Positions 44,803 to 54,173 of a DNA stretch of 64,000 nt are shown here, piece by piece; within the stretch, counting starts at the first letter, position 1, and every line of letters begins with the position of its first letter. The notes beneath the pieces are model-generated. The model was not told the origin of the DNA, did not search any database, and was given only the letters and a program-made list of their open reading frames with translations. The DNA is from Peptoniphilus_A sp001811425. Its GTDB lineage: Bacteria; Bacillota; Clostridia; Tissierellales; Peptoniphilaceae. Where the stretch lies: assembly GCF_001811425.1 (NCBI RefSeq), contig NZ_KV804703.1, forward strand, positions 1 to 64,000, written 5' to 3'. The translations under genes and the position numbers were made by a program.

Positions 44803-46539
44803 ATGATAAATTGTGTTATTAATGATAAAAAATTAAAAGTTAAGGAAGGCACGACAATCTTAGAAGCTGCAAAAGAAATTGGCATCGACATCCCTACACT
44901 TTGTCATATGAAGCTTCCTAACTTTAATTATGAAAATAAACCTTCAAGCTGTAGAATTTGTATGGTTGAAGTTGTGGGAAGACCAAAACTTTGTACAGCT
45001 TGCTCTGAAGAAATAACTGAGGGCATGGTAGTAAATACTGACACGCCAAGGGCAGTTGAAGCGAGAAAAATTAACCTAGAGCTTCTCCTCTCCAACCACC
45101 CTAAGGACTGCCTAGTATGTACCAAAAATTTAAACTGCGAACTTCAAGCCTTGGCAGAAAAAATGGGCATAAGAGAAATTGCCTACAAGGGCGAAAGAAT
45201 GCAACATAAGGTGGACGCATCTTCCAACTCCATTTACAGAAATCCAAATAAGTGTGTCATGTGCAGAAGATGCGAAACAATGTGTAACGAAGTCCAAACT
45301 GTGGGAACACTTAGCGGCATAAATCGTGGCTTTGATGCCATAGTTGCCCCTGCCTTTAACATTCCTCTTGCAGAAAGCTCCTGTACCTTCTGCGGTCAAT
45401 GTGTGGCAGTTTGCCCAACAGGTGCAATAGTAGAAATTGATGCAACGGCAAAAGTTTTTAATGCCATAAAAAATCCAAAGAAGCATGTAGTAGTGCAAGT
45501 TGCCCCATCAATTAGAGTTGCCATTGGAGAGCTCTTTGACATGGAGCCAGGCGAAGTTACAACTGGAAAACTTGTCACAGCTCTTAGAAAGCTCGGCTTT
45601 GATGTAGTCTTTGACACAGACTTTTCAGCAGACTTGACAGTTATGGAAGAGGCAAGCGAACTTGTAGACAGAATTAAAAACAACAAAACTCTTCCAATTT
45701 TGACTTCCTGCTGCCCTGCCTGGGTTAGATTTATAGAAATGAATTACCCTGACATGTTGGATATTCCTTCAAGCTGTAAGTCCCCACAAATTATGATGGG
45801 CTCCATGGTAAAAACTTATTACTCAAATAAAACAGGGATCCCTGCCAAGGATATTGTCATGGTTTCAGTAATGCCTTGCACAGCAAAGAAGGCTGAAGCC
45901 GCAAGATCAGAACTTGGAACCAAGGATATTCGCGATGTGGATTATGTCCTTTCAACTAGAGAGCTCGGAAGAATGATAAAACTTTACGGCATAGACTTTA
46001 ACGGACTTGAAGAAGGCAAATTTGATAAATTAATGGGCGAATCTTCTGGCGCAGGAACAATTTTTGGCACAACTGGCGGCGTAATTGAAGCAGCCATAAG
46101 AACTGCCAGCGAATGGATGACTGGAGAAGAACTAGAAAAAATTGAATTTGAAGAACTAAGAGGTCTTAAGGGCATAAGAGGAGCCGATGTTAAAATTGGC
46201 GACTTGAACTTAAAAGTTGGCATAGCTCACGGACTTGGCAATGCCAGAAAATTGTTAGACGGCATAAAAAGCAAGAAGTACGACTTCGATGCTATAGAAA
46301 TTATGGCTTGCCCTGGCGGCTGCATTGGTGGCGGCGGTCAACCTTACCACCATGGTCACGAAGAAGTTCTTTTAAAGAGACAAAGGGCACTTTACGAAAT
46401 TGACAAAAATAAAAAAATTAGAAAGTCTCACGAAAATCCAATGATAAAAGAAATTTACAAAAATTATCTAGGAAGGCCTTATGGCGAAAGAGCCCACGAC
46501 CTGCTTCACACATCCTATATTCCAAGAGAAAAAATTTAA
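44803..46539 (+). CDS. hydA: [FeFe] hydrogenase catalytic subunit HydA
   Basis: 578 residues. N-terminal [2Fe-2S] (SSCRICMVEV, CTAC), a His-ligated cluster (HPKDCLVCTKNLNC), two [4Fe-4S] (CVMCRRCETMC, CTFCGQCVAVCP) and the H-cluster motifs L1 TSCCPAWVRF, L2 MPCTAKKAEA and L3 ACPGGCIGGGGQP, all intact. Domain order and the hydCB partners match group A3 bifurcating enzymes: H2 from NADH plus reduced ferredoxin, or the reverse. Maturases HydEFG are not in the window. Confidence 0.97.
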   Translation: MINCVINDKKLKVKEGTTILEAAKEIGIDIPTLCHMKLPNFNYENKPSSCRICMVEVVGRPKLCTACSEEITEGMVVNTDTPRAVEARKINLELLLSNHPKDCLVCTKNLNCELQALAEKMGIREIAYKGERMQHKVDASSNSIYRNPNKCVMCRRCETMCNEVQTVGTLSGINRGFDAIVAPAFNIPLAESSCTFCGQCVAVCPTGAIVEIDATAKVFNAIKNPKKHVVVQVAPSIRVAIGELFDMEPGEVTTGKLVTALRKLGFDVVFDTDFSADLTVMEEASELVDRIKNNKTLPILTSCCPAWVRFIEMNYPDMLDIPSSCKSPQIMMGSMVKTYYSNKTGIPAKDIVMVSVMPCTAKKAEAARSELGTKDIRDVDYVLSTRELGRMIKLYGIDFNGLEEGKFDKLMGESSGAGTIFGTTGGVIEAAIRTASEWMTGEELEKIEFEELRGLKGIRGADVKIGDLNLKVGIAHGLGNARKLLDGIKSKKYDFDAIEIMACPGGCIGGGGQPYHHGHEEVLLKRQRALYEIDKNKKIRKSHENPMIKEIYKNYLGRPYGERAHDLLHTSYIPREKI

Positions 46540-46555
46540 AATAATTTAAAATGTC

Positions 46556-46596
46556 AAAAAAGGCGGAGACAAGATTTTGTTCTCCACCTTTTTTTG
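46556..46596 (+). terminator. Terminator of the hydrogenase operon
   Basis: AAAGGCGGAGACAA pairs with TTGTTCTCCACCTTT (one bulge), then a run of T. Confidence 0.88.
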
Positions 46597-46612
46597 AAAT
46601 CATATATATCAA

Positions 46613-46648
46613 AACATAAAAAAACCGCAACATATGCTGCGGTTTTTA
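46613..46648. terminator. Terminator of gdhA (bidirectional)
   Basis: AAAAACCGCA pairs with TGCGGTTTTT around an 8-base loop; flanked by A- and T-runs. Confidence 0.9.
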
Positions 46649-46682
46649 GTCATTTTATTAAGCTTGTCATTTAGCCTTAGGA

Positions 46683-47948
46683 TTAATACCATCCTCTTAG
46701 TTTCATAGCTTTATCGATAGATTGGATAGCGTACATGTAAACTCCTTCTCTAGGAACTACATCGTATTCGTCACAAATTCCAAATACACCTTCGATAGCT
46801 TTCATCATGTCAGCTTCTTGTTTTTCTTCAACTTCAGCTTCAGTCCAGTACATTCCGTATTGGTTTTGAACCCATTCGTAATAAGAAACAAGAACTCCAC
46901 CAGAGTTAGTTAAAATGTCTGGAGTTAGAGGAATTCCTCTTTCAACAAGAACCTTGTCTCCTTCTGGAGTAGTAGGTCCATTAGCTGCTTCACAAACTAA
47001 TTTAACATTAAGTTTTTTAGCAACATCACCAGTGATTACATTTTCTAGAGCTGCTGGAATTAAGATATCCCATTCGCCTGTCCAGAAATCATCTGCAGAA
47101 ATTTGTTTTGCATCTGGGTAACCAATTAGTGTGTGGTGTTCGTTCTTATAAGCAATAAGTTTTTTGAAGTCTAGTCCATTTTCATTGTATAGAGCGTAGT
47201 TTCCTTCTTTTTTGTCCCATTCAGCTAGAGCGTAAACTTTTCCGCCTTGTCTTTCAATGTTTTTAACTGTGAAAGATCCAACATTACCGAAGCCTTGAAC
47301 TGCAATTTTAGCTTTTGAGAAGTCAATTCCTTCACGCTTAGCAGCTTCTCTAGTTACTACAGCAACACCAAATCCTGTTGCTTCGTTTCTTCCTTCAGAT
47401 CCACCAAGTCCAACTGGTTTACCTGTGAAAGTTCCAATATCTTGTCTGTCTCCGTTTACTTTGATGTATTCATCAATAAACCAAGACATGATTTGTCCGT
47501 TAGTATTAACATCTGGTGCTGGAATATCAATTCTTTCACCAAGATATTTATAAAGGCCTCTTACCCAACCTCTTGCAAGTTGTTCTAATTCTCTATCAGA
47601 TAGTTCAGATGGGTCTACACAAATTCCACCTTTTCCTCCACCGTATGGAAGGCCAAGTGCTCCACCTTTGAAAGTCATCCAAAGAGAAAGAGCCTTAACT
47701 TCATCCATATTTACATTTGGATGGAATCTAACTCCACCTTTTGCTGGACCAACTGCTGTTGAGTGAGCTGATCTCCAACCTTTGAAAGTTTTAACTGAAC
47801 CATCATCCATTTTTACTGGAATAGAAATTTCAATTACTCTTTCAGGTTCTTTTAGGATTTCATAAACTGCTGGGTCGCAACCTAGCTTGTCACATGCAGC
47901 CTTAACTTTTTGTTGAGCTGCTACTAACGGATTTAAAGTATCTGTCAT
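46683..47948 (-). CDS. gdhA: Glutamate dehydrogenase (Glu/Leu/Phe/Val dehydrogenase family)
   Basis: 421 residues from the ATG at 47948 with AAAGGAGAG upstream. Deaminates glutamate to 2-oxoglutarate and ammonia, probably with NAD+. Seen: GWRSAHSTAVGPAKGGVRFHP, catalytic Lys block LPYGGGKGGICVDP, DVNTNGQIMSWFIDEY and the Rossmann loop VQGFGNVGSF. Length and motifs fit the hexameric enzyme. In an amino-acid fermenter this feeds the hydroxyglutarate pathway and supplies NADH near the hydrogenase genes. Single gene with its own promoter and terminator. Confidence 0.95.
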   Translation of the reverse strand: MTDTLNPLVAAQQKVKAACDKLGCDPAVYEILKEPERVIEISIPVKMDDGSVKTFKGWRSAHSTAVGPAKGGVRFHPNVNMDEVKALSLWMTFKGGALGLPYGGGKGGICVDPSELSDRELEQLARGWVRGLYKYLGERIDIPAPDVNTNGQIMSWFIDEYIKVNGDRQDIGTFTGKPVGLGGSEGRNEATGFGVAVVTREAAKREGIDFSKAKIAVQGFGNVGSFTVKNIERQGGKVYALAEWDKKEGNYALYNENGLDFKKLIAYKNEHHTLIGYPDAKQISADDFWTGEWDILIPAALENVITGDVAKKLNVKLVCEAANGPTTPEGDKVLVERGIPLTPDILTNSGGVLVSYYEWVQNQYGMYWTEAEVEEKQEADMMKAIEGVFGICDEYDVVPREGVYMYAIQSIDKAMKLRGWY

Positions 47949-48001
47949 TTTTAAACACTCTCCTTTATGTATATTCATGATAACCATTTCTTACAGTCAT
48001 A

Positions 48002-48030
48002 ATTATATCAAATAGAAATATTAAGTTCAA
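48002..48030 (-). promoter_or_regulatory. gdhA promoter
   Basis: Minus strand TTGAAC-N17-TATAAT, about 55 bases before the start. Confidence 0.8.
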
Positions 48031-48344
48031 GTTGTGGAATTAACTTTAACGAATTGTTTATATTTGTACTTATAGCTTTAATTTTTAATTTTTTTTGGCA
48101 AATAATAATTCAAATCGTAAACAATGGTAAAATTTTTTTCCTTTGATTTTATCACCACAAGCTACTTCTTATTTCCATTTCTATCAATTATTTTAGCACT
48201 TTTTTAGGTAATCATTTTCACTAAATTCAGGTGAATTTTTTAAAATAAACTTACCTCACAATAAAACTTTTTTTAGGATTTTTATTTCAATTTTTACTTA
48301 TAATTCTTCTGCGTTTAGTGTATCATAGCTTATGAGGTGATTTT
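48031..48344. other. AT-rich divergent spacer gdhA/yitT
   Basis: No ORF with a binding site and no RNA gene seen. TATAAT near 48299-48304 may belong to the YitT gene's promoter. A short inverted repeat TTCAC-N9-GTGAA lies near 48220-48236. Confidence 0.45.
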
Positions 48345-49229
48345 ATGAACTCAAATGCATTGAGTTTAAGAAAATGGATTTTTTCAAAGACTTTTCAGAG
48401 AAAACTTCTATCAGTAATTGTCTGCACTTTAATAGTTTCCTTTTCCATTGTTTACATAATAAAACCAAATTTATTGATATCAGGTGGCTTGACTGGTCTT
48501 AGTATTTTGACATCAAATGTCACAGGCATAAGTCTTCCCCTCTTAATATTTATACTTAATATACCTACATCTGTTTTGAGCTTTTTCTTTTTAGATAGGG
48601 ATTTTACATTTTTCTCTACTCTATCGATTTTGCTCCTATCTGTCTTTTCATCCTTTTATCAAAAAATCTTGCCAGGTTTTTATCTCACAAAGGAACCCGT
48701 CCTTGCCTGCATCTTTGGCGGTCTCTTAAATGGTATAGGCATGGGCATCGCCTTTCGTAATGGAACATCAACGGGAGGTCTTGACATAGTGGCGGCAATT
48801 CTTAAAAAGAAATTTAACATCACTATAGGCAGTGTCCTCATGGGCATCAACTTTATTATCGTAAGTTCCCTTGGCTATTTCTTTTCTATAGACAAGGTCC
48901 TCTTCACTTTAATCTTGATGTTTATAAACTACAATGTTGTAGATAAAATTCAACTTGGCGTTGGCAAGCAAAAGCAAGTCCTCGCCATTTCTGAAAAAAA
49001 CGAAGAGATTGCAAGAGAAATTTACAAGGAAGTTCACAGAGGCGCAACCTACATCAAGGGCGTAACTTCTTACAAAAAGAAGGATGTCTACATCTTATAT
49101 GTTGTTTGCTCTTCCAAGCAACTTGTTAAGATTAGACAAATTATAAAGGAGATCGACCCCGATGCCTTTGTCTCTGTCTCTGACACTTCAGAAATTTTGG
49201 GCAATGGCTTTAAAGAACTTTCAGTTTAA
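48345..49229 (+). CDS. YitT-family membrane protein (DUF2179)
   Basis: 294 residues; GAGGTGA before the ATG. About six membrane spans in the first ~200 residues (IVSFSIVYIIKPNLLISGG with the conserved GG-LTGLS, GTSTGGLDIVA), then a soluble DUF2179 domain (ATYIKGVTSYKKKDVYILYVV, IKEIDPDAFVSVSD). The family is very common in Firmicutes and its transport or sensing role is not established. Confidence 0.9.
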   Translation: MNSNALSLRKWIFSKTFQRKLLSVIVCTLIVSFSIVYIIKPNLLISGGLTGLSILTSNVTGISLPLLIFILNIPTSVLSFFFLDRDFTFFSTLSILLLSVFSSFYQKILPGFYLTKEPVLACIFGGLLNGIGMGIAFRNGTSTGGLDIVAAILKKKFNITIGSVLMGINFIIVSSLGYFFSIDKVLFTLILMFINYNVVDKIQLGVGKQKQVLAISEKNEEIAREIYKEVHRGATYIKGVTSYKKKDVYILYVVCSSKQLVKIRQIIKEIDPDAFVSVSDTSEILGNGFKELSV

Positions 49230-49261
49230 TCTTTAAGGGATTTAATATTTAATTAACAGAC

Positions 49262-49304
49262 AAAAACCACGGGCTTTTTGTAAATCAAAGCTCGTGGTTT
49301 TATT
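49262..49304. terminator. Bidirectional terminator
   Basis: AAAACCACGGGCTTT pairs with AAAGCTCGTGGTTTT, between convergent genes. Confidence 0.88.
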
Positions 49305-49993
49305 TATTGTATCATTTGTCTTGCCGCAAGATAAATTATAATCAAGCTCCAATCGTAAATTATGTGAATGATATAAGTGACGCTTAAATTTTTCGAAAGG
49401 ACATAGGACAGGGATAGGCCCGTCCTTATTATTGAAATGATTAGGACTGCTTGCAAGAGGTTAAAGTCATAGGTAGAAAGGTGCATTGCCCCAAAGATTA
49501 CAGAAGAAAGAAGAAGGGCAAAAATTGTCTTTAAAATATTATTTTCCGTCTTCATTTTATTTATGACAAACAAAAATGGAATAATAAAAATAATTTCTTC
49601 TGCAATAAATTGAATTGTGGTTGAGACAAAAAAGCTCTTGAAATTATCTGGCGTAAGCACATCAAATATTGGGTTAGTTGCACCCTCTATGCCAAGATTT
49701 GTGACGACAATAGAAGAAATTACAACAGCAACAATGGAAAATCCAAGCCCAATAATTATATAGACTAGGTCCTTCATCTTTAATGGCAAAAATATTTTTT
49801 TGATGAATTTTTTGTCCACCACTAAAAGTGAAAGTAGACATAAAATACTTATGGCAAGGGCGTAGATAATTTCATTTTTTACCTTTAGTGCGTAAAATAA
49901 AAAGCTAACTCCGTAAAAGGATCCAATTGAAATTACAAGGGCGAGAATCCATCTCCAGGTCTTTGCTTCTATCTTTGGGTAGTGTCTTTTCAT
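49304..49993 (-). CDS. CPBP-family intramembrane metalloprotease
   Basis: 229 residues with seven or so hydrophobic segments. CAAX/CPBP motifs: FIAEEIIF (paired Glu) and FGAMHLSTYD (His). Such proteases process membrane proteins or peptides and often sit in peptide-immunity loci, but no bacteriocin gene is seen. ATG overlaps the stop of the cyclo-ligase gene. Confidence 0.85.
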   Translation of the reverse strand: MKRHYPKIEAKTWRWILALVISIGSFYGVSFLFYALKVKNEIIYALAISILCLLSLLVVDKKFIKKIFLPLKMKDLVYIIIGLGFSIVAVVISSIVVTNLGIEGATNPIFDVLTPDNFKSFFVSTTIQFIAEEIIFIIPFLFVINKMKTENNILKTIFALLLSSVIFGAMHLSTYDFNLLQAVLIISIIRTGLSLSYVLSKNLSVTYIIHIIYDWSLIIIYLAARQMIQ

Positions 49994-50535
49994 TTAGCAC
50001 CAAACTCGATTAAACCCTTATCTGTCAAAAGATAAGATAATTTTTTGTCGTAATCTTCATGAGGGACTTCTTCTACAATTTGATCAGAATAGCCAATGCC
50101 CATTCTTATAGTATCAACTTTGGCAAAAAATTTGTCGTAGTAGCCTCCGCCGTAGCCAAGTCTGTAACCCTCGCTGTCAAAGGCAAGGCCTGGCGTAATA
50201 GTTAGGTCTACATCAAGGACTTCTTCGCCAGACTTTGGTTCAAGGATGCCCATTTTATTTGGCTCTAAGTCTTCTATTCCCTTTACTTCAACAGCGATCA
50301 TGTCCTTGCCCTTTACCAGTGGCACCAAAAGTTTTTTGCCATCCTTAATTATGTCCTCAATGATTTTTTTTGTGTCCACTTCACTTTTATAGGAAATAAA
50401 AACAAAAACAGACTTTGCATTTTTATAAATCTCTAAATTTTTAAGATTTTCCCTAATTTTTTTGTTCTTTTCATCTCTATTTTCAATATTTGCTCTAACT
50501 TTTGTATATTTTTTCCTTACTTCTCTTTTATCCAT
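49990..50535 (-). CDS. 5-formyltetrahydrofolate cyclo-ligase
   Basis: 181 residues. Converts 5-formyl-THF to 5,10-methenyl-THF with ATP. Family blocks: N-terminal basic helix, FVFISYKSEVDTKKII, LVPLVKGKDMIAVEV and the loop YRLGYGGGYYDKFF. Full length. Joined by ATGA overlap to the CPBP gene and directly adjoining the AddB-like gene. Confidence 0.93.
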   Translation of the reverse strand: MDKREVRKKYTKVRANIENRDEKNKKIRENLKNLEIYKNAKSVFVFISYKSEVDTKKIIEDIIKDGKKLLVPLVKGKDMIAVEVKGIEDLEPNKMGILEPKSGEEVLDVDLTITPGLAFDSEGYRLGYGGGYYDKFFAKVDTIRMGIGYSDQIVEEVPHEDYDKKLSYLLTDKGLIEFGAK

Positions 50536-53130
50536 TTAAATCTCCTTGTTCTCGCAAATTTCTCTGTAGTCGCAATTGTCGCAAGTGCTAGTGGAAGTAT
50601 AGTCCCCTGCTCTTATGCTATTTGTCATTCTTCTTATTTCCTTTTCCACATTTTCTAAAAGGGTGGACAAGTCTTCCTCTGTAAAATAATTTCTCTTCTT
50701 GTCGTCTCTTGGCAAGAGGTCAGAATTTTTTATGACAGTGGAAATCTCTGCCCTCTTCACAGAACCATAAGTGGCACTTGCTATTTTCTTACCCAGATTT
50801 TTTCTCGCTATAGCATAAAGTGGCATTTGAAAAGATTTTAAATCTAGAATTTCCTGTTTCGTCCTGCCCTTGGACCTCTTGTAGTCAATTAAAATCTCCT
50901 GGTCTCCCAGGGCGTCGATCCTGTCGATTCTGCCCTTTACCCTTAGTCCACTGGCATCTGTTACAAAACCCTCTTCAAAATATTTTGGAACAAAGCCATA
51001 TTTTTTTTGCTCTTCCAAGTCCTTCTCAAGATAATTTTTTAAGATGTTAAAGGAATTTATTACAGAAATTTTTTCTAGGAAGGACAAATTTTCATAGTCC
51101 CCCAAATTTTCTTCCTCTAGAATCAATTCTTTGAGAACTTCAACATTTAAATCTCTTTCCCTCTTAAAATATTTCTCCAAAATGTGGTGGAACTTGTCCC
51201 CTTCACTTAAATAATATTTTTCCTCATATTCCTTTTCCAATCTTTCAATTTTGTAAACTCTCTCAAAGAGAAATCTCCTTGGGCAGTCCTTTAAAATGTC
51301 AAAATCTGTTACAGAATAATTTCTCTCCTTAATTTTTTTGTTGATGCCAATTAATTCGGCGGCAGAAACCTTGTAGTCAAGTTCTTGACTTTCATAGTCC
51401 AGGTCAAGTTTTGATGTGGTATAAATTTTCTCCTGATCTTGAATTTTTAAGTCCAAGTCGTAAATCAGGGTGTTTAAAAGTTTTGAAAGTCCCTTGTCCT
51501 TGTACTCAATTAAAATAAAAATTTCCTCTGATGAAAGCAAATCGTAAATTAGATAGATGTAATCCCTCTGGAAATCCTCCCTTATGAGTCCAATTCTCTC
51601 CATGTCCTTTTCTGTTTCCCTATTGTAAAGGAAGTTGTTCTTATTTTTTTTTTCAAAATTTTTGTCAAAGCCAATTAAAATTAAATTTTTAAAGTCCCTA
51701 TAATAGTTTGAAGAATAATTTGCAATTTCTATTGCCTCTAGGTTTTGAACCTCATCAAGCATTGACTTTTCAAGGTATTTTTTCGTGATTAAGACAAATT
51801 CAAAAAGGGAAATCTCCTTGTAAAGTGAGGAGAGATTTTTCATCTTGGAAAAATTTTCTTCCATTTTGTCGAGAAATCTTAGGTCCCGAAGTGCCAAAGT
51901 CTCTGGATTTTTTTCTACTTCTTCTCTTATTTTTTCTCGGCCACCCTCTAAATAATTTTCAAAAAATTCCATGTAATAATCTAAAGTCCCAAGGTCATCT
52001 ATTTTTTCTTTTTGCAAAAAGTCCACGCCAGCAAAAAAATTCTCTGGAGAATCTGTATTTACTTCAAGGTTTTTTACTTTTGAAAAGTCTATGTCAGATA
52101 AATTCTTAAAATCATAGGTCATCAGTGCCTTTTCCAGTGAAATTCCATCTACATCCAGAGGAAAATACATAAGTCTCACTCTTTTTAGGGTGTTTTCCTT
52201 GTTTTTATTTAAAAAATAGTCCATGAGGACCAAAAATTCACTTTCAAGAAGGGATTTTTCACTACTTTTTACATTAAATTCAAGTCCTTCAAAGCCTTCC
52301 CTAGCTTTTATCTTTTCAGCAAGACTTTTTGACCCACTTAAGATGCCAAGGTCTTGGACCCCCTTGTCCCTTAACAAGAGTTTTAGCTGAGAAAAAAATA
52401 AGTTGTAAAAATCCTTATCTGATGAAATAATTTTTATATCCTTCTTCTTTAAGTCTTCTTTGTAGTCCAAAAATTCTGCCTCTTCCAAGACAAAGCCAAG
52501 CTCCTCTAGGCTCCTTATAGTGGATGAAATCAAATCAGATTTTATAAAATTAAAGGGCTGGTCAAGGTAAATGTTTTTGTCTGACAGGTCAGCAAGTTTT
52601 TTTATAATTTCCTCTTCATTTTTTCTAAATTCCAAAAAGCCAGAGATAATTATGCTGTCGTAGGCACTTTTTTCCAGAGAAGAATCCTTTAGCCTTCCAT
52701 AAAGGTCGTAGCCCCTTTCATCAAAATATGCCTTATAAAGCTCAAAAACTTTAGAAAGTCCCTTAAAAATTTCTCCATCAATCTCTAAAATATCCTCACA
52801 AGACAAATTATTTTCGCAGATGTCGTCAAAAAAATCTAAAATAATATCCACAGTCTCAGGAAAAATTTCCATGTCAACAAAATTATCTTTTAAAATTTTT
52901 GATAGAATAATGTATTTTAAAACGGAATCAGGCCTCTTTCTCCTATTCTTTTTGCCAATGCCGTCAAAAGTTTCGAAGTCTGTCTTTGTTATGTCAATGC
53001 CCCTTCTCAGCATGTCCCTTATGTAAAAATTTATGGCAGACTGAGATGGCAAGATGACAAGAGTCTTCTCGCCCTTTAAATTTTCAAAATTTAATTTTTC
53101 CCTTGGGTTTCTAAAAATTATTTTTTTCAT
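50536..53130 (-). CDS. AddB-like PD-(D/E)XK nuclease with Fe-S cysteines, no Walker A
   Basis: 864 residues. The C-terminal ~220 residues form a RecB/AddB-type nuclease: a Cys at DCPRRFLFER, His in EGDKFHHILEKYF, Asp in VKGRIDRID, IDYKRSKG (D-x-K), Gln in SFQMPLYAI and a closing Cys triplet in CDNCDYREIC, the usual Fe-S staple. The N-terminal ~600 residues look like a helicase-like scaffold. The P-loop expected in AddB is missing: the first strand leads to VILPSQSAINF. No addA is adjacent. Probably a DNA end-processing factor. Overlaps the pseudouridine synthase gene by 20 bases. Confidence 0.8.
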   Translation of the reverse strand: MKKIIFRNPREKLNFENLKGEKTLVILPSQSAINFYIRDMLRRGIDITKTDFETFDGIGKKNRRKRPDSVLKYIILSKILKDNFVDMEIFPETVDIILDFFDDICENNLSCEDILEIDGEIFKGLSKVFELYKAYFDERGYDLYGRLKDSSLEKSAYDSIIISGFLEFRKNEEEIIKKLADLSDKNIYLDQPFNFIKSDLISSTIRSLEELGFVLEEAEFLDYKEDLKKKDIKIISSDKDFYNLFFSQLKLLLRDKGVQDLGILSGSKSLAEKIKAREGFEGLEFNVKSSEKSLLESEFLVLMDYFLNKNKENTLKRVRLMYFPLDVDGISLEKALMTYDFKNLSDIDFSKVKNLEVNTDSPENFFAGVDFLQKEKIDDLGTLDYYMEFFENYLEGGREKIREEVEKNPETLALRDLRFLDKMEENFSKMKNLSSLYKEISLFEFVLITKKYLEKSMLDEVQNLEAIEIANYSSNYYRDFKNLILIGFDKNFEKKNKNNFLYNRETEKDMERIGLIREDFQRDYIYLIYDLLSSEEIFILIEYKDKGLSKLLNTLIYDLDLKIQDQEKIYTTSKLDLDYESQELDYKVSAAELIGINKKIKERNYSVTDFDILKDCPRRFLFERVYKIERLEKEYEEKYYLSEGDKFHHILEKYFKRERDLNVEVLKELILEEENLGDYENLSFLEKISVINSFNILKNYLEKDLEEQKKYGFVPKYFEEGFVTDASGLRVKGRIDRIDALGDQEILIDYKRSKGRTKQEILDLKSFQMPLYAIARKNLGKKIASATYGSVKRAEISTVIKNSDLLPRDDKKRNYFTEEDLSTLLENVEKEIRRMTNSIRAGDYTSTSTCDNCDYREICENKEI

Positions 53131-54100
53131 TTAACAAATCACCTAAATTTACGCCAAAAATTTCTTCAGCTATATTTGTCATCTTTTCTCCTGGTAGATA
53201 AATAAATTTTTTGTCCTTAACATTTTCAAGCCCATCACACTCAAAAACTATAGAATAATTGTGGAGGAATTGACTGTCCAGTCCCTTGTCCCTAAAAATT
53301 TTATTGACCCCTTCATGACCATACTTTCTGTCGCCAATGATGAAGAGGTTTTTTTCCTTTAGGGATGCCCTAATTTGGTGGGTCCTTCCCGTTATTAAGT
53401 CCACAGCAAGAAGGGAGTAGTCTCCCTTATTTTTTAAGAGGTGAAATTTTGTGATAGACCTCTTGCCCTCATCTTCCTTTGATTTTTTCATGACATTATT
53501 TGCAGTTTTCATTAAATTTATGTCCACATCAAAATCTTTTTTCACCCTGCCAGAAACAAGAGTTACATAATATTTTTTAATCTGACGATTTTTTATAGCT
53601 TCATTTAAAATTTGCAGTGTCTTTAAATTTTTTGCCCCAATTAAAATCCCAGAAGTGTTTCTGTCAAGCCTATTGACAAAGGCAGGTCTAAAGGATTTTT
53701 CCATCCTTGGACTGTAGTCCCCCTTGGCTATTAAATAGTCCACCATCCTGTCTAGGGCATTGTCCTGGTAAACCTTGCTGTCGTTGTGAGTGAGCATGTT
53801 AACTGGTTTTTTTACCAAAATAATATCCTGGTCTTCGTACAAAATATCTGGTAGCTTAGAATTTTTTGACTTCTTAATATCTTTTTTAAATTTATTTATT
53901 GTCTCCTCTGACAAAAATAATTTAATTTGATCTCCCTCAGACAAAATATCTTCAGGCTTTGCCTTTTTGCCATTTAGGACAATATTTTTCTTCCTCAAAT
54001 TTTTATATATGAAGGACAGTGGCGCCTTCTCAAAATAAATTTTTAAGAACCTGTCCAGCCTTCTACCCTGGTCATTTTTATTTACAATAATTTCTCGCAT
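53111..54100 (-). CDS. RluA-family pseudouridine synthase
   Basis: 329 residues from the ATG at 54100, with TGGAG eight bases before. The frame extends to 54268 but that part overlaps the divergent gene and lacks a site. S4 RNA-binding domain (GRRLDRFLKIYF, KNIVLNGKKAKPEDILSEGD) then the catalytic core with the Asp in VNRLDRNTSGILIGAK and ITGRTHQIRASL. Modifies uridines in rRNA; the RluC/RluD target cannot be told. Confidence 0.92.
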   Translation of the reverse strand: MREIIVNKNDQGRRLDRFLKIYFEKAPLSFIYKNLRKKNIVLNGKKAKPEDILSEGDQIKLFLSEETINKFKKDIKKSKNSKLPDILYEDQDIILVKKPVNMLTHNDSKVYQDNALDRMVDYLIAKGDYSPRMEKSFRPAFVNRLDRNTSGILIGAKNLKTLQILNEAIKNRQIKKYYVTLVSGRVKKDFDVDINLMKTANNVMKKSKEDEGKRSITKFHLLKNKGDYSLLAVDLITGRTHQIRASLKEKNLFIIGDRKYGHEGVNKIFRDKGLDSQFLHNYSIVFECDGLENVKDKKFIYLPGEKMTNIAEEIFGVNLGDLLNEKNNF

Positions 54101-54173
54101 AAGATCTCCAAACTTTTCATTTTTTAACTTTACTGATATAATTATATCAAAACAAGTTGAAAAGAGGTTTATT

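Noticed and set aside
49304..49993. Bacteriocin-immunity locus suggested by the CPBP protease
   Set aside because: No precursor peptide, modification enzyme or ABC exporter is encoded nearby; the neighbours are housekeeping genes.
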